Part shown: piece by piece, positions 35,784 through 44,601 of the stretch
How the letters are laid out: every line of letters starts with the position of its first letter
How positions within the stretch are numbered: position 1 is the first letter of the stretch
Source: Flagellimonas yonaguniensis
Lineage (GTDB): Bacteria; Bacteroidota; Bacteroidia; Flavobacteriales; Flavobacteriaceae
Direction of reading: 5' to 3'
Length of the DNA stretch: 64,000 nucleotides
Assembly: GCF_029193885.1 (NCBI RefSeq)
Contig: NZ_JARFVB010000004.1
Span: 186,001-250,000, forward strand
Translations under genes and position numbers: made by a program
Notes under the pieces: generated by a model
What the model was told of the DNA's origin: nothing
What the model saw: only the letters and a program-made list of their open reading frames with translations
The model's database searches: none

Positions 35784-35829
35784 GAAGAATCCACCCTGTT
35801 TTTTAATAAAAATCCTTTACACTTAACCT

Positions 35830-35857
35830 AAATTTATTATGCATGCATAATAAATTT
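35830..35857. promoter_or_regulatory. 28-bp perfect palindrome, probable MarR operator
   Basis: Each half-site reads AAATTTATTATGCA. The palindrome covers the region just upstream of a perfect -10 box, so a bound dimer would block RNA polymerase. It is 30 nt before the marR start codon. Confidence 0.75.
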
Positions 35858-35860
35858 TTA

Positions 35861-35868
35861 TATATTTG
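35861..35868 (+). promoter_or_regulatory. -10 box of the marR/fad operon
   Basis: TATATTTG matches TAnnTTTG. The -33 region would lie within the adjacent 28-bp palindrome. Confidence 0.65.
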
Positions 35869-35887
35869 AGAACACCAAACCAGTTCT

Positions 35888-36337
35888 ATGAAAGATTTGA
35901 CCATTGATCACGCCCTTAGGGCCACCTGGCAGGCGGTAAGCAAAATGTATAATGAAGAGGCTAAAAACTACGATCTTACCATGGCCATAGGGTTTACCCT
36001 GTTGAGCATGGACCCAAAAGGAGGTACTCCGAGCACCACTTTGGGGCCAAAAATGGGAATGGAAGCCACGAGTTTGTCAAGAATCTTAAAAAATATTGAA
36101 CAGAAAGGATACATTTTGCGAAAACGCAACCCAAAGGATGGCAGAGGAGTCCTTATTTTTCTAACCCCGCTGGGATTGGAAAAAAGAGAGGAATCCAAAA
36201 AGGTCGTACTCCGATTCAATGAAGTAGTGAAAGAACATGTATCAGAAGAAGACCTGAATGGTTTTTTTAAGACCATGAGTATGATAAACAAGCTTATTAC
36301 CGACAAAAAAATCTATACAAAAACAACTAATAATTAA
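35888..36337 (+). CDS. MarR-family transcriptional regulator
   Basis: A 149-residue winged-helix protein. The HTH and wing are GPKMGMEATSLSRILKNIEQKGYILRKRNPKDGRGVLIFLT split over about residues 53-95, with the conserved DGR in the wing. It is the first gene of the beta-oxidation operon, 15 nt before the dehydrogenase gene, and directly follows the 28-bp palindrome. It probably represses its own operon and is released by an acyl-CoA or fatty acid; the ligand is inferred from the regulated genes. Confidence 0.9.
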   Translation: MKDLTIDHALRATWQAVSKMYNEEAKNYDLTMAIGFTLLSMDPKGGTPSTTLGPKMGMEATSLSRILKNIEQKGYILRKRNPKDGRGVLIFLTPLGLEKREESKKVVLRFNEVVKEHVSEEDLNGFFKTMSMINKLITDKKIYTKTTNN

Positions 36338-36352
36338 TTTACAAACTTGCAC

Positions 36353-38758
36353 ATGAAAAGGCATATAAACAAAGTTGCCGTAATCGGTTCCGGTATCATG
36401 GGAAGTGGCATTGCATGTCACTTTGCGAACATCGGAGTCGAGGTTTTGCTGTTGGATATAGTTCCTCGAGAACTTAACGACAAGGAAAAGGCCAAAGGAC
36501 TTACTTTGGAAGATAAAGTAGTACGCAATCGTTTAGTGAACGATTCCCTTACCTCTGCTTTAAAATCCAAACCCTCTCCCATTTACCATCAAAAATTCGC
36601 TGATCGCATCAGTACTGGGAATTTAGAAGATGATATTTCCAAAGTAGCCGATGTGGATTGGATCATTGAGGTGGTCGTCGAACGATTGGACATCAAAAAA
36701 CAGGTATTCGAGAATTTAGACAAACACCGTAAACCGGGAACTTTGATTACCTCCAATACCTCAGGTATTCCAATAAAGTTTATGAGCGAAGGAAGAAGTG
36801 ATGATTTCCAGAAACATTTCTGTGGAACCCACTTTTTCAATCCAGCAAGGTATCTTAAGCTCTTCGAAATTATTCCAGGTCCCAAAACCTCTCAAGACGT
36901 TTTGGATTTCTTGAATGGATATGGAGAACAATTTTTAGGCAAGACATCGGTAGTAGCCAAGGACACACCTGCATTTATCGGTAACAGAATCGGGATCTTC
37001 AGTATCCAGAGCCTTTTCCATGCCGTAAAGGATTTAGGTATGACGGTGGAAGAAGTAGATAAATTGACCGGTCCAGTTATTGGAAGACCAAAATCCGCGA
37101 CTTTTCGCACGGTTGATGTTGTGGGGTTGGATACCCTGGTACATGTAGCCAACGGAATCAGTGAAAACTGTAAGGACGATGAACGCCACGAACTCTTCCA
37201 ATTGCCGGATTTTATCCAAACCATGATGAACAACAAATGGTTGGGCAGCAAAACCGGACAAGGGTTTTACAAAAAAGTTAAAGGGGATGATGGTAAAAGC
37301 GAAATCCTAACCTTGGATTTGGATACTATGGACTATCGCTCCAAAAAGAGTGCGAAATTTGCCACTTTAGAACTCACAAAGACCATTGATAAGGTAATTG
37401 ATCGTTTCCCAGTATTGGTAGATGGGAAAGACAAGGCAGGAGAATTCTACAGAAAGAGTTTCGGTGCCCTTTTCGCCTATGTTACCCATCGTATCCCCGA
37501 AATCACGGACGAATTATACAAAATAGATGATGCCATGAAAGCCGGCTTCGGTTGGGAACACGGTCCATTCCAAATCTGGGACGCCGTGGGACTCGACAAA
37601 GGTTTGGAGTTCATCAAGGCAGAAGGTCTGGAAGCAGCTCCATGGGTATCCGAAATGAAAGAAGCCGGTATTGATTCCTTCTACTCGGTAAAAGAAGGGA
37701 GTACCTACTTCTACGATATTCCTAAAAAAGCCATGGAAAAAGTTCCTGGTCAGGATGCTTTCATTATTCTGGACAACATCAGAAAAACCAAGGAAGTCTT
37801 TAAAAACAGTGGTGTTGTCATCGAAGATTTGGGTGATGGAATCCTCAACTGTGAGTTCCAATCCAAAATGAACACTATTGGCGGCGATGTACTGGCCGGT
37901 TTGAACAAAGCCGTGGATTTAGCTGAAAAGGATTTTGCAGGACTGGTTATCGGTAACCAAGCGGCAAATTTCTCCGTTGGCGCCAATATCGGCATGATTT
38001 TTATGATGGCCGTGGAACAAGAATACGATGAGCTGAACATGGCCATCAAAATGTTCCAAGACACCATGATGCGGATGCGCTACTCCTCTATCCCAACCGT
38101 TTCCGCCCCTCACGGCATGACCTTGGGTGGTGGTTGTGAACTTTCGCTTCATGCCGATAAAGTAGTGGCTGCGGCAGAAACCTACATTGGTTTGGTGGAA
38201 TTCGGCGTAGGTGTAATCCCTGGTGGTGGCGGTTCCAAAGAAATGGCACTTCGTGCATCGGACACTTTCAGAAAAAACGATGTGGAGCTCAACGTGCTTC
38301 AAGAGTACTTCCTCACCATCGGAATGGCCAAAGTATCCACTTCGGCTTATGAAGCCTATGATCTGGGTATCCTTCAAAAAGGAAAAGATGTGGTCGTGGT
38401 AAATAAAGATCGTCAGATTGCAACAGCGAAAGCGTATGCTAAACTTATGGCAGATGCAGGTTACACCAAACCTGTAAAGCGAAAAGATGTAAAGGTACTT
38501 GGAAAACAAGCTTTGGGCATGTTCTTGGTAGGAACGGACTCCATGGAAGCTGGACATTATATTTCTGAACACGACAAAAAGATTGCTGATAAACTGGCCT
38601 ATGTAATGGCAGGGGGCGACCTTTCTGAAGCAACAATGGTAACCGAACAATATCTTTTGGATTTGGAACGGGAAGCCTTCTTATCACTTTGTACCGAGAG
38701 AAAGACTTTGGAACGTATCCAACACATGTTGAAGACAGGAAAACCACTTAGAAATTAG
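36353..38758 (+). CDS. Bifunctional 3-hydroxyacyl-CoA dehydrogenase/enoyl-CoA hydratase (FadN type)
   Basis: A 801-residue beta-oxidation enzyme. The dehydrogenase comes first (NAD motif VAVIGSGIMGSGIACHF at 8-24, FNPARYLKLFEIIPG, then the C-terminal HAD segments), and the crotonase domain last (about residues 500-700; VGANIG and GMTLGGGCELSLHADKV forming the oxyanion region). This order is the reverse of E. coli FadB/FadJ and matches Bacillus FadN. It hydrates 2-enoyl-CoA and oxidises the product. ATG 36353 is preferred over TTG 36347. Cytoplasmic. Confidence 0.93.
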   Translation: MKRHINKVAVIGSGIMGSGIACHFANIGVEVLLLDIVPRELNDKEKAKGLTLEDKVVRNRLVNDSLTSALKSKPSPIYHQKFADRISTGNLEDDISKVADVDWIIEVVVERLDIKKQVFENLDKHRKPGTLITSNTSGIPIKFMSEGRSDDFQKHFCGTHFFNPARYLKLFEIIPGPKTSQDVLDFLNGYGEQFLGKTSVVAKDTPAFIGNRIGIFSIQSLFHAVKDLGMTVEEVDKLTGPVIGRPKSATFRTVDVVGLDTLVHVANGISENCKDDERHELFQLPDFIQTMMNNKWLGSKTGQGFYKKVKGDDGKSEILTLDLDTMDYRSKKSAKFATLELTKTIDKVIDRFPVLVDGKDKAGEFYRKSFGALFAYVTHRIPEITDELYKIDDAMKAGFGWEHGPFQIWDAVGLDKGLEFIKAEGLEAAPWVSEMKEAGIDSFYSVKEGSTYFYDIPKKAMEKVPGQDAFIILDNIRKTKEVFKNSGVVIEDLGDGILNCEFQSKMNTIGGDVLAGLNKAVDLAEKDFAGLVIGNQAANFSVGANIGMIFMMAVEQEYDELNMAIKMFQDTMMRMRYSSIPTVSAPHGMTLGGGCELSLHADKVVAAAETYIGLVEFGVGVIPGGGGSKEMALRASDTFRKNDVELNVLQEYFLTIGMAKVSTSAYEAYDLGILQKGKDVVVVNKDRQIATAKAYAKLMADAGYTKPVKRKDVKVLGKQALGMFLVGTDSMEAGHYISEHDKKIADKLAYVMAGGDLSEATMVTEQYLLDLEREAFLSLCTERKTLERIQHMLKTGKPLRN

Positions 38759-38769
38759 ATTTTGGACAG

Positions 38770-39178
38770 CTAGAATCTAGAAATTAGACAAATGGCAAGA
38801 CATAATTTCAAAAAATTAAAGGTTTGGCAAGATGGTATTGAATTTGTGAAAGATAGCTATAAACTAACAAGAACTTTCCCTGATTTTGAACGATTCAATC
38901 TTACAAGTCAAATGAACAGATGCGCTGTATCCATACCTTCAAATATTTCGGAAGGTTCTAGCAAAAGTGCAGATAGACATTTTAAAAAGTTTTTAGAAAA
39001 TAGTCTTGGTTCTGCCTTCGAATGGGAAACACAATTAATAGTTTCTTTTAACGAAGGATATTTAGATAAAAACGATTTCAAAGCATTAGAAAATAAAATA
39101 CTACAAATTCAAAAAATGTTAGGCAAGTTTATTGATAATCTGAGCGATTAGTCTAAACTCCAATTATCTAGATTCTAG
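38770..39178 (+). mobile_element. Intervening-sequence-like element A with complementary ends
   Basis: The left flank has CTAGAATCTAGA (38770-38781) and TTAGAC (38784-38789). The right flank has GTCTAA (39151-39156) and TCTAGATTCTAG (39167-39178). Both pairs are perfect reverse complements, 18 bp in total, and would bring the ends of the four-helix-bundle gene together in the mRNA. This resembles the terminal stems of 23S rRNA intervening sequences. Mobility is inferred. Confidence 0.5.
38792..39151 (+). CDS. Four-helix-bundle protein (23S rRNA intervening-sequence type), copy A
   Basis: A 119-residue protein of the S23/IVP family: N-terminal FKKLKVWQDGIEFVKDSY, central SQMNRCAVSIPSNISEGSS at about 45-63, and C-terminal helices. 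These genes are found inside 23S rRNA intervening sequences of Leptospira and Coxiella and as single genes in Bacteroidetes; the biochemical role is unknown, though the surface is suited to nucleic-acid binding. It interrupts the fad operon between the FadN-like and thiolase genes (gaps of 33 and 49 nt). It is paralogous to the copy at 40432. Confidence 0.9.
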   Translation: MARHNFKKLKVWQDGIEFVKDSYKLTRTFPDFERFNLTSQMNRCAVSIPSNISEGSSKSADRHFKKFLENSLGSAFEWETQLIVSFNEGYLDKNDFKALENKILQIQKMLGKFIDNLSD

Positions 39179-39200
39179 ATTCGAAATAATTTATAAAACT

Positions 39201-40394
39201 ATGAACAAAACAGCATATATAGTAAAAGGATATAGAACAGCCGTGGGCAAAGCCCCCAAAGGTCTGTTCAGGTTTAAGCGCCCGGACGAACTAGCGGCCG
39301 AAACCATCGAATACATGATGAACGAGCTTCCTCAACTGGACAAAAAACGCATTGATGATGTTATTGTGGGGAATGCCATGCCAGAAGCCGAGCAAGGTTT
39401 GAACATGGGAAGACTAATCTCATTAATGGGGCTTGACATTGAAGACGTCCCTGGCGTTACTGTAAACCGTTATTGCGCATCAGGATTGGAAACCATTGGA
39501 ATTGCCACCGCAAAAATACAATCGGGAATGGCAGATTGTATCATTGCCGGTGGTGCGGAAAGTATGAGCTATATTCCCATGGGAGGATACAAACCGACCC
39601 CCGATTACGCAACCGCCAAAGAAGGTCACGAAGATTATTATTGGGGAATGGGACTGACAGCCGAAGCCGTCGCCAAACAATTCAAGGTATCTCGTGAAGA
39701 CCAAGATGAGTTCGCCTATAATTCCCACATGAAAGCGTTGAAAGCCCAAGAAGAGGATCGCTTTCAAGATCAAATTGTTCCCATCGAAGTAGAACACACT
39801 TTTGTGAACGAGGCAGGAAAAAAAGAAACCAAAACATACACCGTCAACAAGGATGAAGGTCCGAGAAAAGGAACCAATATTCCTACCCTGAACAAACTTA
39901 GACCTGTATTTGCCGCTGATGGAAGTGTAACCGCAGGGAATTCATCGCAAATGAGTGATGGAGCCGCTTTTGTAATGGTAATGAGCGAAGAAATGGTCAA
40001 AGAATTGAATCTGGAACCCATTGCCCGACTGGTCAACTATGCTGCCGCAGGAGTGGAACCAAGAATCATGGGGATTGGGCCTGTGAAAGCCATTCCAAAA
40101 GCCCTAAAGCAAGCGGGAATGAAACAGGACCAAATAGATTTAATCGAATTGAACGAAGCCTTTGCATCACAATCATTGGCCGTTATCCGTGAACTTGGAC
40201 TAAACCAAAACATCGTGAATGTAAATGGAGGAGCCATCGCTCTTGGACATCCGCTAGGCTGTACCGGAGCTAAACTATCGGTCCAGCTTTTCGATGAAAT
40301 GAGAAAGCGTGACATGAAAGGTAAATATGGTATGGTCACCATGTGTGTGGGTACTGGGCAAGGTGCCGCCGGTATATTTGAGTTCCTTTCTTAA
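39201..40394 (+). CDS. Acetyl-CoA acyltransferase (3-ketoacyl-CoA thiolase)
   Basis: A 397-residue degradative thiolase. The acylated cysteine is Cys92 in [13 protein letters not shown]. The C-terminal motifs are [19 protein letters not shown] (His) and [14 protein letters not shown] (second Cys). It cleaves 3-ketoacyl-CoA to acetyl-CoA and a shortened acyl-CoA, acting with the FadN-like enzyme. In the operon it is the FadA equivalent. Cytoplasmic and of normal length. Confidence 0.94.
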   Translation: MNKTAYIVKGYRTAVGKAPKGLFRFKRPDELAAETIEYMMNELPQLDKKRIDDVIVGNAMPEAEQGLNMGRLISLMGLDIEDVPGVTVNRYCASGLETIGIATAKIQSGMADCIIAGGAESMSYIPMGGYKPTPDYATAKEGHEDYYWGMGLTAEAVAKQFKVSREDQDEFAYNSHMKALKAQEEDRFQDQIVPIEVEHTFVNEAGKKETKTYTVNKDEGPRKGTNIPTLNKLRPVFAADGSVTAGNSSQMSDGAAFVMVMSEEMVKELNLEPIARLVNYAAAGVEPRIMGIGPVKAIPKALKQAGMKQDQIDLIELNEAFASQSLAVIRELGLNQNIVNVNGGAIALGHPLGCTGAKLSVQLFDEMRKRDMKGKYGMVTMCVGTGQGAAGIFEFLS

Positions 40395-40406
40395 AATTTG
40401 AAAAGA

Positions 40407-40816
40407 GATTAGAGAAAAGAGAGGTCTATTGATGAAAAGGCATAATTATAAAAATTTGAAAATTTGGTCACTCGGATTGGAAATAGCAAATGAAATTTCT
40501 GACTTACTGCTCAACTTCCCCAATCATGAGCGATACGATTTAAGTTCCCAAATAAGCAGATGTTCGGTTTCAATGCCGAGCAATATTGCCGAAGGTTCTT
40601 CCAGAACAGATAAATCTTTCAAATACTTTATAGACGTTGCTTTGGGGTCTTCTTTTGAACTCGGCACACAACTTTTAATAGCTAAACATCGAAATTATAT
40701 CAACACTGAAAATTTAAACAGACTCGAAGATAAAATAGAAGAATGGCAAAAGATGACCATGGGTTTTCAAAACGGATTAAAATAAGTCTTTCGTCTATTT
40801 TCTATCTTCTTTAATC
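40407..40816 (+). mobile_element. Intervening-sequence-like element B with complementary ends
   Basis: Left GATTAGAGAAAAGAGA (40407-40422) and right TCTATCTTCTTTAATC (40801-40816) pair at 14 of 16 positions counting one G-U. They enclose the second four-helix-bundle gene. The flank sequence differs from element A, so the shared feature is the complementarity, not the sequence. Confidence 0.4.
40432..40785 (+). CDS. Four-helix-bundle protein (23S rRNA intervening-sequence type), copy B
   Basis: A 117-residue paralogue of the protein at 38792, sharing the N-terminal RHNYKNLKIW pattern and the core SQISRCSVSMPSNIAEGSS. It lies between the thiolase and acyl-CoA dehydrogenase genes (gaps of 37 and 41 nt). 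ATG 40432 is preferred over TTG 40429. Two divergent copies in one operon suggest independent insertions rather than a recent duplication. The function is unknown. Confidence 0.9.
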   Translation: MKRHNYKNLKIWSLGLEIANEISDLLLNFPNHERYDLSSQISRCSVSMPSNIAEGSSRTDKSFKYFIDVALGSSFELGTQLLIAKHRNYINTENLNRLEDKIEEWQKMTMGFQNGLK

Positions 40817-40826
40817 ATTATCAAAA

Positions 40827-42632
40827 ATGGAAACAACAGAAAAAGACATACTGAGAGGAGGTCAATTTTTGGTCAAGGAGACCAAATGTGAAGACGTATT
40901 CACCCTTGAGGACCTCAACGAAGAACAAAAAATGATGCGCGAAAGCACTAAGGAATTCGTAGACCGAGAGCTTTGGGCACATTGGGAACGTTTCGAGAAA
41001 AAAGATTACGCCTATACCGAAGAATGTATGGGAAAGGCTGGCGAGCTTGGCCTTTTGAGCATTGCCGTACCCGAAGCCTATGGAGGAATGGGAATGGGGT
41101 TTGTGTCCACTATGTTGGTGTGCGACTATATTTCCGGTGCCACTGGCTCATTTAGCACAGCATTCGGAGCACACACAGGAATTGGCACCATGCCCATCAC
41201 TTTGTACGGAACCGAAGAGCAAAAGCAAAAATATGTACCTAAGTTGGCTACGGGCGAATGGTTCGGTGCATACTGTTTAACTGAGCCAGGAGCTGGTTCC
41301 GATGCAAATTCTGGCAAAACCAAGGCCGTTCTTTCCGATGATGGCAAATATTACAGCATCACAGGACAGAAAATGTGGATTTCCAATGCTGGGTTCTGCA
41401 ATATGTTCATCGTTTTTGCCAGAATCGAAGACGATAAGAACATTACCGGATTCATTGTAGAAAATGATCCAGAAAATGGTATCTCCCTTGGCGATGAAGA
41501 AAAAAAATTGGGTATCCACTCCTCCTCTACCCGCCAAGTATTTTTTAGCGACACCAAAGTTCCCGTTGAAAATATGCTGTCCGAAAGAGGAAACGGATTC
41601 AAGATCGCCATGAATGCCCTCAACGTGGGTAGGATCAAATTGGCAGCTGCTTGTTTGGAAGCACAGCGTCGCGTTGTAAATGAAGCGACCAAATACGCCA
41701 ACGAGCGCATACAATTTAAAACCCCGATTATAAACTTTGGCGCCATCAAGGCTAAAATTGCAGATATGGCCACTAACGCTTATGTGGATGAAGCAGCGTG
41801 TTACCGAGCCGCTAAAAATATCGAGGACAGAATCGCCATTCGCGAAGCAAGCGGCAACTCGCACCAAGAAGCGGAGCTCAAAGGTGTTGAGGAATACGCC
41901 ATCGAATGTTCCATTTTGAAGGTGGCCGTTTCCGAGCACGTGCAGCATACCACGGATGAAGGTATCCAAGTGTTTGGAGGAATGGGCTTTAGTGCCGATA
42001 CCCCAATGGAATCCGCTTGGAGAGATGCTCGAATTTCCAGAATTTATGAAGGCACCAACGAAATCAACCGAATGCTTTCGGTAGGGATGTTGGTAAAGAA
42101 AGCCATGAAAGGCCATGTTGACCTTTTAGGCCCTGCAACTGCTGTGGGTGAGGAATTGATGGGCATTCCGTCTTTTGAGACACCCGATTTTTCCGAACTG
42201 CTTTCAGAAGAAAAAGATTTGATCGCAAGATTGAAAAAAGTATTCTTGATGGTCGCTGGTAGTGCCGTTCAAAAATTTGGACCCGATTTGGAAAAACACC
42301 AAATGCTATTGATGGCCGCTTCCGATATCTTGATTCAAATTTACATGGCGGAATCAGCTATCCTAAGGACTGAGAAAAATGCAAAACGCTTTGGTGAAGA
42401 GGCACAAGCTGCCCAAATAGCGATGTCCAAATTGTATTTGTACAGAGCCGTCGACATCATTCAGCAAAAGGCCAAGGAAGGCATCGTATCCTTTGCCGAA
42501 GGCGATGAACAACGTATGATGCTGATGGGCCTAAAACGCTTTACCAAGTATACAAACCAACCCAATGTTGTGGAACTTAGAACGCAAATTGCCGACAAAG
42601 TTGCCGCAGATAGCGGGTATACCTTTGACTAA
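40827..42632 (+). CDS. Acyl-CoA dehydrogenase, long form (FadE type)
   Basis: A 601-residue flavoprotein. The FAD and substrate domains are visible in YCLTEPGAGSDANSGKTKA near residue 152 and in KMWISNAGFCNMFIVFA. The catalytic glutamate is expected in RISRIYEGTNEINRM near residue 410. The C-terminal extra domain (about 440-601) matches the longer FadE/VLCAD-like group rather than the 380-residue SCAD/MCAD enzymes. It performs the first oxidation step of beta-oxidation and is the last gene of the operon, followed by a strong terminator. Confidence 0.93.
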   Translation: METTEKDILRGGQFLVKETKCEDVFTLEDLNEEQKMMRESTKEFVDRELWAHWERFEKKDYAYTEECMGKAGELGLLSIAVPEAYGGMGMGFVSTMLVCDYISGATGSFSTAFGAHTGIGTMPITLYGTEEQKQKYVPKLATGEWFGAYCLTEPGAGSDANSGKTKAVLSDDGKYYSITGQKMWISNAGFCNMFIVFARIEDDKNITGFIVENDPENGISLGDEEKKLGIHSSSTRQVFFSDTKVPVENMLSERGNGFKIAMNALNVGRIKLAAACLEAQRRVVNEATKYANERIQFKTPIINFGAIKAKIADMATNAYVDEAACYRAAKNIEDRIAIREASGNSHQEAELKGVEEYAIECSILKVAVSEHVQHTTDEGIQVFGGMGFSADTPMESAWRDARISRIYEGTNEINRMLSVGMLVKKAMKGHVDLLGPATAVGEELMGIPSFETPDFSELLSEEKDLIARLKKVFLMVAGSAVQKFGPDLEKHQMLLMAASDILIQIYMAESAILRTEKNAKRFGEEAQAAQIAMSKLYLYRAVDIIQQKAKEGIVSFAEGDEQRMMLMGLKRFTKYTNQPNVVELRTQIADKVAADSGYTFD

Positions 42633-42670
42633 TTCAAATATCTGTTGGGATGAAAACCCACTAGGATTTG

Positions 42671-42697
42671 AAAACGCCCCAATTGGGGCGTTTTTTA
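42671..42697. terminator. Terminator of the fad operon
   Basis: Arms AACGCCCC (42673-42680) and GGGGCGTT (42685-42692) with A residues before and T residues after; it can serve both the fad operon and the convergent GH15 gene. Confidence 0.85.
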
Positions 42698-42698
42698 T

Positions 42699-44498
42699 TT
42701 ACTTGATGGATTCCAATATTTTCTCATCCTTTTGCTTTGTGGAAAAGTTGATAGCGCACTCAATAAGTGCCAAATGCGAATACGCCTGCGGAAAGTTACC
42801 GAGCAAACGTTTGGTCTTAAAGTCAATATCTTCACTGAACAATCCCAAATGGTTACTATATCCCAATAATCGTTCAAATTGTTCCAAGGCTTTCTCTTCC
42901 TCCCCTATTTTGAACAATGCATTGATAAACCAGAACGTACAAATGGTAAATGAGGAAGAAGGCAATCCAAAGTCATCCTCATTTTTATAGCGATACAAAA
43001 GACCATCGTTGCTAAGTCCCTCCTCTATCGCCTTTACCGTGCTCACATACTTTGGGTCACGGGCATGGATAAAACCATAAGGTTCCATTAACAATACGGA
43101 GGCATCGAGGTGGCGAGACCCATAACACTGTACAAATGCGTTAATGTCACTGTTCCAAGCATTTTCATGGATATCATCCTTGATTTTCTGCTCAAGTGCC
43201 GTCCAATGCTCCAATTTCCTGGTTTTTCCGAACATATTTGCCACTTTAATGGCTCGGTCCAAGGCCACCCAGCACAAGACTTTGGAGAACGTAAAATGCT
43301 TGTCCTCACCTCGGAACTCCCAAATACCTTTGTCAGGTTCTTCCCAGTGTTTTCCAACAATCCAAACAATACCTTTGGTAATGCTCCAAAGCTCTTCCAC
43401 ATTTTCGATATCGTTGCTGAAGTTCTTCAACTGCTCATAAATCACATCCATCAAGATGCCATAAATATCATTCTGACGTTGTTTGTAGGCAGCGTTGCCC
43501 ACGCGAACAGGTTTGGACCCCTTGTAACCATCAAAGTGGCCCAAGGTTTTCTCCGTTAGGGTCTTTTCCTTGTTGATACCGTACATGATCTGGAGTTTTT
43601 CATCCTTGTCGGGCATCAAATCAATAATAAATTGAAGGTAACGCTTGGCCGAATTCTTATGACCAAGTTCGGAAACCACCTTGATGACCATGGATGCATC
43701 CCTTATCCAACAAAAACGGTAATCCCAGTTCCTGACCTCGCCTATGGTCTCGGGAAGCGATGTGGTCGCAGCGGCAAGCACAGCTCCCGTTTTGTCATAG
43801 GTCAGCATTTTAAGCGTAATGGCACTACGAACTATTTCGTCCTTGAACTTTTGGTAATCAGGTGTCTTCGCCGCCCAATCCAACCAGTATACCTTGGTGC
43901 GTTCCAGTTCCAATCCCGTTTTTTCGGTGGTCGGCTTTAATATTTTCTCATTGTAGCAAATCAGGAAGTAACCATCCTCTTTTAGGGATATCTCATGGCC
44001 TTCCAAAACACCTTCTTTATCAAAAGACGTGTAAAGAAAAAGTGTATCGTACTTTAACTTATGGGTAAGACTTGCAATAAAATCCTCCTTCACAAAATGT
44101 TTGGTCTCTCCAAGTCCGTACTCCAATTTGGGATCATATTTTACAGTGAACTTTGGCGAACCCGACACATATTTCACATAACGGATAATTTCGGGCTGAG
44201 CTTTGTATTTTCCGTTCATTTTATGGTGACGGGGCATGAAGTCATGAAGCTCAAAAACATTATCGCCTTCCGAAAAACGTGTGATCAGAATGGCCGTATT
44301 GGGGTAATATTCCTGTTCAATGCCATAATCCCCTTTTGGTTGTATTTCAAAACTGCCCCCTTTTTGCTCATCCAGTAATTTTGCAAATATTGAGGTGGAG
44401 TCAAATTGAGGCAAACAGCACCAATCTATGGAGCCTTCTTTGGAAATCAATGCAGCACTCCTGCAATTTCCTATAATTCCGTAATTCAAATTGTCCAT
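42699..44498 (-). CDS. GH15 family glycoside hydrolase (glucoamylase or trehalase type)
   Basis: A 599-residue cytoplasmic protein. The N-terminal beta-sandwich starts YGIIGNCRSAALISKEGSID, typical of bacterial GH15 proteins. The (alpha/alpha)6 domain has RNWDYRFCWIRDASMVI near residue 255, the substrate-binding signature. GH15 enzymes hydrolyse terminal alpha-glucosidic bonds, and a subgroup is alpha,alpha-trehalase. The adjacent divergent gene makes trehalose, so a trehalase role is plausible but not proven by the sequence. No signal peptide. Confidence 0.88.
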   Translation of the reverse strand: MDNLNYGIIGNCRSAALISKEGSIDWCCLPQFDSTSIFAKLLDEQKGGSFEIQPKGDYGIEQEYYPNTAILITRFSEGDNVFELHDFMPRHHKMNGKYKAQPEIIRYVKYVSGSPKFTVKYDPKLEYGLGETKHFVKEDFIASLTHKLKYDTLFLYTSFDKEGVLEGHEISLKEDGYFLICYNEKILKPTTEKTGLELERTKVYWLDWAAKTPDYQKFKDEIVRSAITLKMLTYDKTGAVLAAATTSLPETIGEVRNWDYRFCWIRDASMVIKVVSELGHKNSAKRYLQFIIDLMPDKDEKLQIMYGINKEKTLTEKTLGHFDGYKGSKPVRVGNAAYKQRQNDIYGILMDVIYEQLKNFSNDIENVEELWSITKGIVWIVGKHWEEPDKGIWEFRGEDKHFTFSKVLCWVALDRAIKVANMFGKTRKLEHWTALEQKIKDDIHENAWNSDINAFVQCYGSRHLDASVLLMEPYGFIHARDPKYVSTVKAIEEGLSNDGLLYRYKNEDDFGLPSSSFTICTFWFINALFKIGEEEKALEQFERLLGYSNHLGLFSEDIDFKTKRLLGNFPQAYSHLALIECAINFSTKQKDEKILESIK

Positions 44499-44601
44499 AG
44501 GTCAAAAATTCTCAAAAGGGTTAGAATGAATTGGTTTTGCGCTCGAATTTCCCGAATTTTAAAGAAACAAAAAATTAAAATAGGTCAAAAATCATCCTTT
44601 T

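Noticed and set aside
38792..40785. Diversity-generating retroelement accessory (Avd-like) genes
   Set aside because: Avd is also a four-helix bundle, but there is no reverse transcriptase or template/variable repeat pair in the window.
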